The translations under genes were made by a program, and so were the position numbers. Source: Bryoerythrophyllum caledonicum (lineage: Eukaryota; Streptophyta; Bryopsida; Pottiales; Pottiaceae). Taken from it: a stretch of 64,000 nucleotides of DNA. The notes beneath the pieces were generated by a model. The model made no database searches. It had not been told where the DNA came from and saw only the letters and a list, made by a program, of their open reading frames with translations. How positions within the stretch are numbered: position 1 is the stretch's first letter; every line of letters starts with the position of its first letter. The stretch is from NCBI GenBank assembly GCA_963971425.1, contig OZ020515.1, positions 20,518,637 through 20,582,636 on the forward strand, in the 5' to 3' direction. Shown here piece after piece: positions 46,701 through 58,434 of the stretch.

Positions 46701-49009
46701 TTGTGGAGTCTTGGAGAATTCTGCTTTGGGACAAAGCGTTCCAAACTTTTCTCCACCCAAATGCTACCCCTCCTTTTATGAAGGGATCCATATTTGATGA
46801 TCATCCTGGAGCTCAATTGGCAGAGAGACGTGTGTTATATCGGTATTTTTTGAACCTTAACTTATATATTTATAATTGTCTCTTTTCACTACATTGAATT
46901 TTTTGAGCTTACTAAATATTTTTCTTTTGGCAGATATATGATGCGGGAGCTCATTACTAAACATGCCATTCCATCTCAATCTCTCCCACCCTGTGTTGAA
47001 GCTTGGATCAAGCTTTCCTCCGACCTTTGCATGTATACTCCAGTGCAACAAAAGAGGTACGCAGCCAATCACCTCGAAGCTGGGTGTTGGTACCTTGATT
47101 GTTCACCAAACTATACTCCGGACGATGAGGTACACATTAGGAATAGCCTTGATGCTGCTTTTGTGTCTCCTATTGGAGCTACCGAAGTTGTCGACCTTCT
47201 TGAGGAAGACTCCATTCAACCAATTCATGTTCGTGGCGACGGTTCTTCTCAGAAGAAGAAACCTTTGACCAAAGCCCAGAAGGAGGCGATAAACAAGGTT
47301 GCACAAGTGAAGGAGGTAGGAGATGCCACTACTGTTGCGGCCTCTAGTCTTCCTACATTCTCAGTATTACCTAGCAATATCAGTGCCCCAACAAGTGACC
47401 AACATGGTATGTTACCACATTCTTCATCTCAGTTCCCAACCACTTCAAGTGTTGCATAAGCCACAGAGGAGCTCCTTGGGCAACGGAAAGTCCGCCAGCT
47501 GCCCTCTGCTTCCACCTCTGTTGCACAGATACATCCTTTGGAGGTGATGTTGGAAAATGCGTCCCTTTTTGCGGTAATGGAGACTCTTGGTAGGCCAGCA
47601 GGCCCTGATCAATTATGGGAGACGCTTCATCAATTTATTACCAAGGTATTTTTTCATATTTATTACCTATTTTAGTTCTTTAGACTATTCATCAGATTAT
47701 TCATCATTTCATCTCATTTCTTATTGTTTCATGCAGGTTGGTTCTGGTCGAACACGTCGTGTGTCTTCTCTACATTGTAAGAACACCGGTCTGGATCTCA
47801 TCATCGCCGACATTTCAGAGAATCTGCCAGTGCCTCGCATTTCAACGCCGCCTTCGACAATTCCACAATGGAATTCACGACCTGAACGGTATGTAGAGTC
47901 CATTTTTGAGTTTGGTGATGCATATTTACATGATGACGCCGCCATTCTTCTTTTCCACTGTGATGATCGTGCACTCTGCTCCGAAATTGAAGAAGTTGCG
48001 GAGCAATATAGCTTCCACCTTTGTAAAGATTGGTGGGGAATTAATGATATTGCCTTGGCATCTCCAAAGTTCCCCTCGACCACGGTACGATATATTTTCC
48101 AATTCCATTCTCTCTTTTGGAATTTTTTTTATCATTTGTGATTTTTAATGGATTGGGTCTATTGCAGTCGCATCGCTTTTGGATCCAGCTCTTTGTCCGT
48201 GATGAACCCATTCAATCACAGTTCTCTATCATAGAGAATCGTGAGCTTTCGGATGTGGGTCTCGAAGTTGAGCAGACTGACACTTTTTTCAATCTCACCA
48301 CCGTCAAGAACCAGCTCATGCGAGGGAGTTTGCCCTGGCGTGGTGCACGGGAAAAAGATCCCCTTTTCATGCAAGTCTTGATTGAGTCCTTCACAAAACC
48401 TGGTGACATCGTGTTGGATTGGAAGGCCTCCACTGGTACCTTTCATGAACTCTTTATTTATTTTTGCAATTTGATTTCTTGTTAACCATTATCATATGAT
48501 TATTTATATGTTTTCTAATTCTTGCAGGTGCCTGTATTCGTGCCTGCCAAGCCACTGGTAGGCACATTGTTGCATTTGAAGATGATCTGGATATCTTCAC
48601 TACAATCCTCTTGCCTTTGGTTGCTAAGCCTTCTCCTCCTCCGGCGGTTGCCAGGAAGGCTGTCAGGAAGGCTAGCCAGCCTCTTTTAGAGGAGCGCCCA
48701 TCAAAGAAGCCAAAACGCAATCGATTTGCCTGTGCGTAAGTTTTTTTTTGTTTATCCATTCTAAAATATTTGTAATCCATATACTCTACTTGTTAGCGGA
48801 TCACTAACTATATGTTATGCAGAGCTTTTTGTTCGAGCCTTCCAGAGGCTCTCACGCTTCCAAGCTATGCCGAGGATATGGCTATTGCACATGCACACAC
48901 TCCTTCTCCAGCTCCTTCTCCTCCCCGCCGCGCATTCCATTCCAGTGTGGAACAATTTATGGATGTTGAGGCTTCGGAAGGGGATGTTAGTGAGGGATAT
49001 AGTAGTTAG
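40748..49009 (+). CDS. ParB-like / N6-N4 DNA methyltransferase-like fusion protein, 12 exons
   Basis: Exons inferred from GT-AG borders, all phase-compatible: to 41191; 45031-45629; 45702-45867; 45991-46188; 46303-46523; 46612-46842; 46934-47406; 47461-47645; 47737-48084; 48168-48435; 48528-48735; 48823-49009. The open stretch of exon 1 starts at 40748 without an ATG; the first in-frame Met is at 40835, giving about 1,146 aa, unless an upstream exon supplies the start. Exon 1 has a nuclear-localisation-like KKKRRR. Residues about 176-310 resemble ParB/sulfiredoxin-like domains (IPLCRLLPLPRVRLVQEVDV ... FYVWDCNHRFSAWW). A helical middle follows. Residues about 811-1050 have the permuted order of beta-class amino-methyltransferases: motif IV place LDLIIADISENL (D-I-S-E instead of D-P-P-Y), a strand ILLFHCDDRAL, then motif X/I place FTKPGDIVLDWKASTGA and HIVAFEDD. 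It ends in a basic tail (PSKKPKRNRF). Domain calls are from motif recognition, not a search. Confidence 0.7.
43536..44568. mobile_element. TIR element copy 2 (inverted, rearranged)
   Basis: The right end TTTCGACTTTAGGGGTTAA (44550-44568) is perfect; the left end near 43536 is diverged. The interior matches the 14.5-15.4 kb element in reverse. A duplicated segment (43566-43800) contains a GCTGGTCGAGATC minisatellite of about 24 bp. Confidence 0.75.
43655..43725 (+). repeat. GCTGGTCGAGATC short tandem array
   Basis: AGCTGGTCGAGATCTTCAA and close variants recur about every 24 bp, four times, within the rearranged TIR element. Confidence 0.7.
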
Positions 49010-50042
49010 GAAGGGTCTTCACTTGTAGCCCGTGATTTGACTAGTATTTGTGTTTTCAGTGTCATTGACTTGTGAGTCCGACATGTATATTTTTTATGTG
49101 CAATTTGGCTAACAATCATTACATGTGTTTCTATATATTTATTTTATATATTATCTATTTTGTATATGGCCTACTACTATTCATAGTTTTATTTGTGGGC
49201 CATAAATAGTGACTAATGTATTAAATATAATAAAGTAAATAAATTGGTAGAATTTATGAGAATTTATCCTTAGTTAGTCAATTAGATGTGTGTATATGAT
49301 TAGCAAAGATATTTCACTCAAATTTGAATTTCTAGTTTAGCAAGGATTGTATTTATCAAAGTCATTTTGTATTAGTGGGTAACGGTGACTTATCTAGAGA
49401 AATGATATGGATGGAAGTTGTACTGGTTATCACTAACCAGTATTAAAGCTTGAGGTTTCTCATTGCAAAAAACATGTTTTTAAATAATTGAAAATAAAAA
49501 TAAAATAGAAATATAGACAAAGAAGGAGAAGAAAAAGAAAAAGAAGATAAAATTTTATACAAGAAAAAATAGAAGAAGAAAAAAAGGTAAAAACATTATT
49601 AAAAATAAAAAAAGAAAAAGAAAATATAAAAGAATAAAAGAAGAAAATGAAGAAGAGAAATAATGGAAAAGAAGAAAAAGAAGAGAATAAATTTAAAAGA
49701 AAATGATAAGAAAATAATGGAAAGAGAAAAAGAAAAAGAAAAGAGAATGAAGAAAAAAACAAAGAAGAAGAAAAAGAAGATGTATGGAGATGAAGAACAA
49801 CAACAATATAAAACAAAATCAAATAAAATCAAATCCTCCTACCGTTGTGTTTGCTCTTTTTTTCTCAAAATTTCAATACAACAGATATAATGTCAAAATG
49901 CCCCACTCACTTTAAACAAATCCCACGGTTATAGAACCTCTAATTACTAAAAAAAACCATCCAACCTCTGATAATCCACGGTAATAAATCCCTAGTATCT
50001 AAATTTTTGGAACTTTCATCTCGTCGCCGCTTAAAATTCTCT
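49010..50042. other. 3' flank of the methyltransferase-like gene with a purine-rich tract
   Basis: From 49490 to 49790 the plus strand is almost pure A/G (AAGAAGAAAAAG), which explains the long frames there. No gene seen. Confidence 0.5.
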
Positions 50043-50077
50043 GCTCACCGCTCACAGCTCACCGCTCACAGCTCACA
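50043..50077 (-). repeat. Right terminal heptamer array (NGTGAGC x5)
   Basis: On the complement: TGTGAGC, TGTGAGC, GGTGAGC, TGTGAGC, GGTGAGC. It mirrors the left array at 35007-35034. Confidence 0.8.
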
Positions 50078-50090
50078 TAATAGCATTCCC

Positions 50091-50101
50091 CTTAGTTAGT
50101 A
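50091..50101. repeat. Target site duplication, right copy (CTTAGTTAGTA)
   Basis: Exact 11-bp match to 34982-34992. Confidence 0.85.
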
Positions 50102-51250
50102 CTTAGTAGTGTGGTTTTGGGAAAAAACCTTTCATCTTGTCTTTCGCACTTAGTAAATAAACCACACCCTTTTGTGTCAGATTCGCTCTCTTGTACTCTT
50201 GGTGTGAGGTTTATACTTCGTGAGTAGCATATCCATTTCTGTGGGAGAGATTGTATCAGTTCTTTCCGGAGTGTGGTGATACTAGTTCGTTAACGAGAGA
50301 AACCGGTCAAGGCGCGTGTCGGGAGATCGCCTAGGAGAGCTGGAGGGCTATTGCAGAGGTGTGCCTGGTAGACTCTAGGGTCCGGAAGTAGCCAGGAGGG
50401 GAGGGGACGAACTGCACAGGTGTTCTTGGTAGTCTCTAGGAAACGGAGAAATCCGTGTTACCCTGGACTTCGGTCAAAACCGGAGTTTTTTCCCAAGATA
50501 GGAAAAAACCTGACGCGTAGGTCTAGACGGAATACTCTGGCGAGAAAGTAACATCACCTCCGGAGGATCACGATTGCACTCACCGGAATGTCGTTGTAGT
50601 ATGAACTTAGCTCTATGTGACCGCGTCCGGAAGGCCTTTCAGATGTCGTGAGAGTCTAAGCTCAACAGCAACAATCCAATCATCAGTTAGCAGAATAGGG
50701 AAAGTGGTGTTCGGTCACTACAAGTTCCGAACAGTGGGTGCCTAGCCACTTTAAGTCACAGGGCAGTGGGAAATCCAGCCACTTGCACAAAATGGGATCA
50801 GTGGACTCCGGCCACTAGCTTAAAAACTCGAGGACACTCTCTGAGGAGGAACAGAGACTAATTAAACTAGCCTCCGGACTTTCGGAAATTACTTTCCGGG
50901 AGCCGTTGTACAAACTCCGGACTCCGAAAGGATCTGGATCTCCCTTACCTAAGTAAAAAATATAGCTAACCATTGAATTGATTGTTGTAACAGTTTAGTA
51001 ACAAGGAGTATTTGGAAAAGAACATCAGGTCTCTGTGGGAACGAAACCAAAGCGGTTACTTTGGGAGCATTTAGTGACGATTAAGTGCATTCCGGAGGGA
51101 TATTGACTCTACGAACTGCAACACGCGTGCAGTAGGTCAGCTCACAAATTCTTCACCTCTCTCCTGCACCGATCACCCACAATAAACACAAACTTATCAG
51201 AGGCTTGATCCGGGCCCGACTACACACCCTCCCACAAGGAGCAACACACA
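50102..51250. other. CCGGA-rich repeat, probably the other half of the element split by the MULE
   Basis: Non-coding, with many TCCGGA/CCGGAAG words and short repeated phrases (CAGTGGG ... CCACTT). Its word use resembles 32.1-34.9 kb, and it could be an LTR or leader, but no LTR pair was identified. Confidence 0.35.
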
Positions 51251-53720
51251 AGCAGAACCCTGATCACGAGCCGAAGGTCAGAACCCTAATCGCGAGCCAA
51301 AGGTCAGAAGCGACATCACGAGCCGAACCACCGATCACAGAACTGCCGCACTCTTGAAACTCTGCAACACAAGCATCCACGATACACAAGCAGCCAAGCA
51401 GCAGAAACAAGCATCCCACACTTGTCGCATGCAGGCCAAGGTCGCATGCAATCTCGTGACAGTCATGCGCCGCCAAAAAAAGGGACTCTATTTTGACAAA
51501 CATCAAGCATCTTCGGAAGCATGAGCACTGGGTTCAAAAGCTCAGAAACCACCGCACTACAGATGAGGTTTAGAAGGTACGGCACCTTCTTGACGTCGCA
51601 AAACACACACAATTCATGAAATTCGCAGCCAGAGAGATGCGCAGCAGAGAGGTGTCACGGAAAACGAGAAGGCCGCCGAGTGCTGCACGAAGCAATAAAG
51701 ACAGTGCATCGCGTGGGGTTGCGTGTACCCTATGACCGTGCCGTGACCTATGGCCATGTGATGCGAGCCCTAGCGAGCCCTGGCCGCCAAATTTCGAGCC
51801 TTGCGCAGAGAATTTGCTGCAGCAATCGTGCTCTTGAATGGACTAGAATGGAACAATTCAGAAACGAAAGATAGATTAGAGCTCAAAGAGAAGAATAGAC
51901 CTTTGGGGGAGGTTGGATTTCGGGAGCTGCTACTGCCGCCGCTTCGGGAGGAGGCAAACTTGCGGCACCTGGTTTCTGAACGCGACTGCTCCGCCGTACC
52001 TCTCTTTGCGCCGTGCTCTCCGGCGTATGCTTCATCCTTGCCACACTCGCAACCACTTGCTTCACAAAATTGTTGAAAATCTTTACTGCTGCGTCTGTGA
52101 GTCCAAGGTCGCGCGGCTGAGCTTGTGGTATACTCTCACTCACAGCTAAAATCCTAGCGTGGTTCTGGAATCGTGCATTCACTTCCATTTCTCTCTTTAA
52201 TGAATCACACTCACTTAGGGTTTTAGAGAACCACTCTCATAACATGAGGTGGGGTAGGCTTCGCAAGTCACTGTATAGCACTTCATGTATCCACCTGTGG
52301 ACTATAGCAGACTCGTGGAATATTCAGACGCACAATTCTATCATGCATGCTGTCTAGGACGTCATACGAGACATCTGTGGAAACATTATAGCGTTGTGGC
52401 TAACGCATGTATGTTACGGACGATGTCACGTTTGATGTTTGTGACATGCTATTGGGAACAAATTAGATAACTGTGAGGTTGGTCTAGTGTCGTGGTTTGC
52501 AAAAATGTTTTGGCATGTTTTTTTTTTGGTACTAACATAATTATGTTATATACTAATGTTCCATTTATATGAATTTGATAATCCATGATTAATGGCTGAA
52601 AAATGGGACTTCCATGTACCAAAAATGGGATATAGATCATAGAAAATGAAAAATGGGACTTCCAAGAACCAAAAATGGGATATAGATCATAGAAAATGGT
52701 CCACGGTATACCATATCTTGAAAGGGTAAACATAATTCCATGTCATGAATTAAATGTGTCCTAAATTGATTGTTGATGCATGTGTTCTTCATTTTGTTTT
52801 TCTACTTGTTTTGTGTATGTGAAGAATCCGTAATTCGAATTTATTGTGATGTGCTGTCATTTATGAGGACAAGGTGCTATGATGTTGTATGACAAAGGTG
52901 ATGACCATATCCAAGATATGTCACTTCAACATTTGCATTGATTTGTCAAATGAGTGATTGTACCAAAGTTATGATGGATTAACGGATTTCTCATTGTGAT
53001 ATCCATATTTGAATTTAGTCTATGTGAACTTAGTCGATGAGGACTTCAGAAACAAAATTTAGACTATGTGAAATGCATTTGTTGAACTTAATTAGTCTAT
53101 GGATGTGAATTAACGTTTTGTGCACTGTGAACTTAGTCTGAACGGAGTGCATGTTGTGAATTTAGTTTATGTGAACTGTATATTGTACACTTAGTGTATG
53201 TGGACTGAAATTTGTGAACTGAATCTTGTGCGCTCAGACTAAACACATGCATCTCATGTATGACCAACAGATGCGACCCCCGTGTTTCAAAAGCGAGAAC
53301 TCCTGTTCTTGCCCATACAAAGATTGTTGCATTTAGAGGTGGGGTAGCATCAAACATCTCTCTGTTTGTCCTCTGAAGGTGAAGCATACTTTAGGATTGG
53401 ATTTTGCGGTGCGAGCACAATGTTTACGTTGTAAGTGCCGGTGGATGAAATATCGAGTCCTTCCAAGCTGGATGTGCAGGTGTCGACGGAAGGACGGGTA
53501 ATTCTTCGTCGGTTTCTATGCCACGTGGGAGTTATATGCATGCAATGTCACATAGAATGTTAGCCTAGATGTCGATGGAGACGGTGCACAGTTTAGAGGG
53601 ACTATTCAGTGAACGTTGTTGCAGACAGCTCCACAGTCTGCATAACGACGAGGACTACGTACCCCATGGTGTCTGAGAAACGTGCCACACTTTCAGGGCT
53701 GCTTAGGAGTATGGCAGTTT
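51251..53720. other. No supported gene; one possible first exon
   Basis: A 101-codon minus-strand frame (52188-51883) starts with ATG in a purine context and reads plausibly (LTDAAVKIFNNFVKQVVASV) but has no recognised domain. A 50-bp tandem duplication sits at 52600-52699. Confidence 0.25.
52600..52699. repeat. Tandem duplication, two units of 50 bp
   Basis: AAATGGGACTTCCA begins units at 52601 and 52651, with the intervening ATATAGATCATAGAAAATG shared. Confidence 0.85.
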
Positions 53721-53727
53721 AGCTACT

Positions 53728-54420
53728 AACACCATATTCGTTATATTGGGAAATTTCCATGACTATGGAGAAATATGGTTGTTGAAGTATCAATAAATAT
53801 AGACATTTGAAGGTGCAAAGCATAAAGACAATGTATCAAGAATACTGTATTTCATACCATGGATGGACCAAAATAGCTGATTGTCCAAAAAAGTGGTAAC
53901 GGTAAAGGAAGCATATACTATTAATCCAAGCTTTATTCAAAACTTCATGAAAAAAAATCACACACAACACTCATTTACCTCGATGCAAAACACAATCGCC
54001 CTATTACTAATCAAACAGTCTAGGGAGTCCCTCCATAAGCCTCTATACGCGTCTCCAAAAAAACCCTCTGACGTTGCCGAGTCCATATTGCGTCATTCTC
54101 TTGCATTAATGGACTCTCAAGAAGACGCTGCAAACCCCGCCTACGCACCTCGTCCGTGTTTGATTTGGGCAGCGAGTGACGGCGGGTGGGAGCGGAAGGA
54201 GAGCATTTGATTCCAGCAGCATTTCTTGAGAGAATACGGAGGCGAAGACATTTTCCAGATGGTTCCTCCACAATAGGCGCCACAAACAATCCAAACAAAT
54301 ACACTTTAGGTCGAATACACCTACACGACACACATGAAAACTGTATCATCAAGATCCATCCTAGTGCACTTTAGCTCGAATGGAGCTAAAATGCAGAAGA
54401 GGAAATTCACAGAGCACATT
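53728..54420. mobile_element. Longer relative of the AACACCAT MITE (one end recognised)
   Basis: The left end AACACCATATTCGTTATATT, then GGGAAATTTCCATGAC, matches the MITE. About 620 bp later CTAGTGCACTTTAGCTCGAA and a hairpin match the MITE interior. The right terminus was not found. It may be a larger ancestor of, or an insertion into, this family. Confidence 0.45.
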
Positions 54421-57400
54421 TAACATCCAATGAACAAAAACAAGCTCAAATGAAGCAAAACTACAAGAGTGCAAGGTACCTCAACAACAAACCAAGACTC
54501 TCTAGGCAAGAACGACTCAATAGTGCAATAACTTGGAGGTCAGTATAACACGCATCGTGAGCGAGCGGTGGTGAGTGGCATCCCTTAAACCGTCATAGAG
54601 AATACGCTTTGGGGTAATTGCACACTACACTTACTATGTTTTAGGCAAAACCTCCAAGTAAATGAGGTATATTTTTGGTGGAGGCTTGTGTAAATGGGTC
54701 GTTCCATTTTAGCCGTTTATTTGGGAGTGGATGGCAATCTGAGCCGTTCATGTCTCCATCGTCCTGGCTTTAATTCTCGTGCTCAATTAATACACGAGGA
54801 CGATTTGTAAATCTGCCACGCCATCGTTCACTAATGGGACTGGCGGTGCTCTAGCCTTGGAGATCATTGTCAAGTCTGCATAGGCCTCAATTGCCAAGGA
54901 GAGTCGCACAGGAAACAGTGTGGATCATGATAATTCGTTGGGTTTGTGTGAGAACGCGATGGTTGCTGGTCTATTCTTCGAGATCTAAATGGGCCAACGT
55001 GAGTTCTGCTTTGGGCAACGATTAGATTGGCGAGGAGGGTGGATTCAGGGTGGATTCAGCGTGGCATCATCGCTCGACGTGGGGGCTCTGTGAGGAGGCA
55101 ACGATTGTGGACGTGCTGCAATTTAGCTTCAGCGGCGTCCGTGCAGGTCGGCATCGTAAACAAACCTCAAGCTTTGGAGTGCGCGCCAGCAATAGAATTC
55201 TGTGCATTCGAGATTAGATTGGCGATGAGGGTGGATTCAGGGTGGATTCAGGGTGCATCATCGCGCGATGTGGGGGCTCTTTGAGGAGGCGACGAATGTG
55301 GACTTGCTGCAACACAGCTTGAGCGGCGTTCGTGCAGGTCGGCATCGCAAACTACCACAAGCTGGAAAGTGCGCGCCAGCAACAGAGTTCTGTATATTCG
55401 AGATTAGGTAAGGGTCCTGATTTTAGGTGATTTGATATTCATTAGAGTGAGCAGAACTTGTATACAGAGGCAATCGTGGTCTTCATAAAACAGGCCGTGA
55501 CGAATTGGAAGTTGAAATGCGATTTTGCAAAATGCATTCTTAATCTTTCTAACAGTTCTTTTCAGTGGGATTGTAGACGTGCAGCAATGTCAGCAGTGGA
55601 GGAATAAAGAGGTGGGCTATTACAATTAGCCTCCAGCGTCATATTTGAGAGGCATGAATCGGGTTTAGGGTCATGGCGCAATGTATGGTAGGGAGACGTC
55701 TAAGGAGGTGAACATCTGGCAGACCAACTGCATGCGATGCTTTAGGTGAGTTTGTTCACACGCTACACCACCGCCTCTGTAGAGAGCATACCAATTATAA
55801 TTTTGTTTTGCTCCAGGTGAAGGATTTGTCAGCAATGTGATGAGACGATGTCTGCTGGCTATTTTTGTAAGGCTTGTTTTTGTCAATGGATTTAGGGTTT
55901 GTTGTATGGAGGATGTGCGTATGTGCTTATGTAAACTAAAGTCTGTCAGTTTAACTTGTTTGGATGCGAAGTCTTCTAGATTAATGCGTGGCTGCTCTCG
56001 TCGTTCAATTGCAAGAGTGTACCAAAGCCCCAGGTTCTCTTCAATGCTTGACAAAGAAATATCAACCGATTCTAACGAGGAACGCGGCGTTGGAAACACT
56101 GCAACAAAAATTCTCGTGAGATAAAGCTTTGTAATTTTTGTTTTCATAGAGATGTGAGCCTTTTTGAAGTTTCACTTGTACATTGTGTGTGAGGTGTGGG
56201 CCAATTTGAAGTATTTATGGAACATCGTTACTAACGCAAAGGTCTGATGCAGAGTAAGGCCAATTCTCATTCACGTCATAGAGTTGGCTGTAAAGGTGAG
56301 CACGATAGGATATTAAAAGGTACAATCTTGCTAGCCTGCCACTTACTTCTATATCTACTATAAAGGGTAACTGCAGTACTATAGGTGTATACTGGTAGCA
56401 CAAAGTGACAAAGGTAATATTATTTTCCAGGTTTATACTTGGACTTATTGAATATATTGCAACCACCAGGGTATCATATACCCGTACGTGAATTCACGTG
56501 GCGAGTTCCGGGACAAGACTGGCTGCATTCGCGAGCGCAAAAGTCAAGGTTGCTTCAGTTGTCTTTGTGCACTTCCTGCGAACTTAACCATTGATAAAAT
56601 TTCAATTTCAAATATCACTTTCAGAGCAGATGTAACTAACGTGGTAGGTTTTTAATAATACCAGTTCCTATGTGCAGTTCTCTTTGCATATTGGGTCAGC
56701 ATGAGGAGACACGAAATGAAGAGAGGAAAGAGTGCCAAACACCGTTGTCCTGATGGAAATTCTTCCATCATGTACATACAAGTATTAGTCTTTATATGTG
56801 TGGATTTTAATAAGTAAGGAGTTGGGGTAAAAGGGGTTGGTCGTGGTAAGAATCACGGTTTGAGGATTTGGGCAGGTGTTAGCATTTAGGTGCTGCACCG
56901 TTCTTGTCACTGCTTAGGGGGGTAGGTAGCGGGTTGACTGGTATTTTTCCTGCCTCACTAGCGAGCCAAGCCGTGGGCCGCCGAACCACTCGATGGGCTC
57001 GATTGAGTTCGAACCCGGACCAGCGGCAGCCACTGACCACGACATTTCCAACCAACCAAATCCACGACTTGGCGATCAAGTTGTGCGAATCAACACCTTT
57101 ATACGTCCGTACCATCAGCTATCTTACGATAAGTTTTATTTTTATTTTTATTTAGTTATTTTTTTTATTTTACTTATCTTGTTGGTTGGAAGGTCTAAGT
57201 TTTTAGTCTTCCAATAAATAAAAGACTAGGGGATTTTATGTGGTTGAAAGTGGAAAGGATAAGAAAGTAATGAAGTACCTTGTGGGGTACTTTGGGTAGG
57301 GTGACATGGGCTGAAGTGCCCACGTCCACTTGAGGTAGAATAGTGGGGAAAAGAGATTCCTTAGTGAGTGAGTGTGTGTGTGTGTGCGGGTGAGAGAGCA

Positions 57401-58430
57401 AGGGTTTGGAGCAAAACTTTGACTGTATGTAGCTCAGCGAATTTTGTTCGCATGGAATTGAAAATTTGAGGGTTTGTTCTTTGTCTTCAGAGAATTCTAT
57501 ATTCGTTTCAAAAATTGAATTCGGAATTATGTAGCAAAAGTTATGAAGGTTTGTTTTTCTGTGAAAACCCGAGGCCATCCATTGAGAGGCAGAGGTTTGA
57601 CAAGCTATAACTTTTGCTGTAGTTCTTAGTTTTCTTTGAGATTTGAAAGGTGTATGCGTCTCTATCTTAGCTTTCTAGAAAGATATTACAATTGAAATTC
57701 GGAGTTGTTAGCAAGAAGTTATAGAGATCTGAATGAATAGGGGTAGGCAGAACTTTGATTGTCCATAACTTTCGGACAGTAGTTTAGATTGACTTGAAAT
57801 TTAGAGGAGTGTTAGTTGTCTGAATTAGCTTTCCAGAGAGCTATTACACTTAGTATTTGAAATTTTGAGTCATCTGTGTCACTTGTTTGAAGGTTACAGC
57901 CTTGGTGAAACTTTTCCATTGTGTTTTTGAACACTTTTTTTGAGTTTCTTAGTGTTTTTGAACACTTGAAGACTTTGGAGTTGAAGGATGGAGGAATTGA
58001 AGACTTGAGGCTTGACTTGAAGAGAAGAGAAGATGGAGACAAGTGTGTTGTGGCTTGTGGTCCGATTTCTTTTTTTGTGATTCCAAGCCAGCTTTGGAGG
58101 CTAGTTGTATTTCAATTCTGTTCTTGTAAACTCTGTTGCGGCGAAGTGGGGTTAATTGCCCACACGGTCGTGTTTATGTCGTTCCCACCGGTGAGGCACG
58201 TTTGCTGGTCACCGTGGGTTTGAATTTTAGGAGCCAATCTTTCGGACGGTTTCAGCTTGTGGTCTGGCCGTCCCGTTTTACCCGTCCGAGGCCGTGGTTT
58301 CTTATCACCCACCTTTACCCTTAACCCTTTAGAGCCACCACAAGATAGGCCAACGGGGAGAAGTTTGAAGACTGGAGACTGAAGACTGAAGACTAGAGAC
58401 TGAAGACCTGAAGATTTGAGGATACGATTG
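54421..58430. other. Repeat-rich non-coding stretch
   Basis: Contains the 192-bp tandem duplication (55021-55404), a (TG)n run at 57367 and scattered short frames without motifs. The open frame 55837-56124 has possible splice sites around it but no recognisable product. Confidence 0.3.
55021..55404. repeat. Tandem duplication, two units of about 192 bp
   Basis: ATTAGATTGGCGA starts units at 55021 and 55213. Both include GGGTGGATTCAGGGTGGATT and end with CGAGATTAG. Confidence 0.9.
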
Positions 58431-58434
58431 GATT

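Larger units (their letters stand above)
34993..50090. mobile_element. 15.1-kb Mutator-like element carrying a transposase and a ParB-methyltransferase-like gene
   Basis: Left end GGACGAGGCTATCGTGTGAG; the complement of the right end is GGGAATGCTATTATGTGAGC. Both continue into tandem heptamers of the form NGTGAGC, four at the left (35007-35034) and five at the right (50043-50077). An exact 11-bp duplication, CTTAGTTAGTA, flanks it, within the 8-11 bp usual for MULEs. Inside lie two outward-in gene blocks, the transposase (minus, 35464-39115) and the methyltransferase-like gene (plus, 40748-49009), with about 1.6 kb between their 5' ends. The flanks (34.6-34.99 and 50.1-51.2 kb) are both rich in TCCGGA words, fitting insertion into one older repeat. 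Confidence 0.8.

Noticed and set aside
49460..49890. Long Lys/Glu-rich and Phe/Ser-rich open frames on opposite strands
   Set aside because: Pure consequence of the purine-rich tract.
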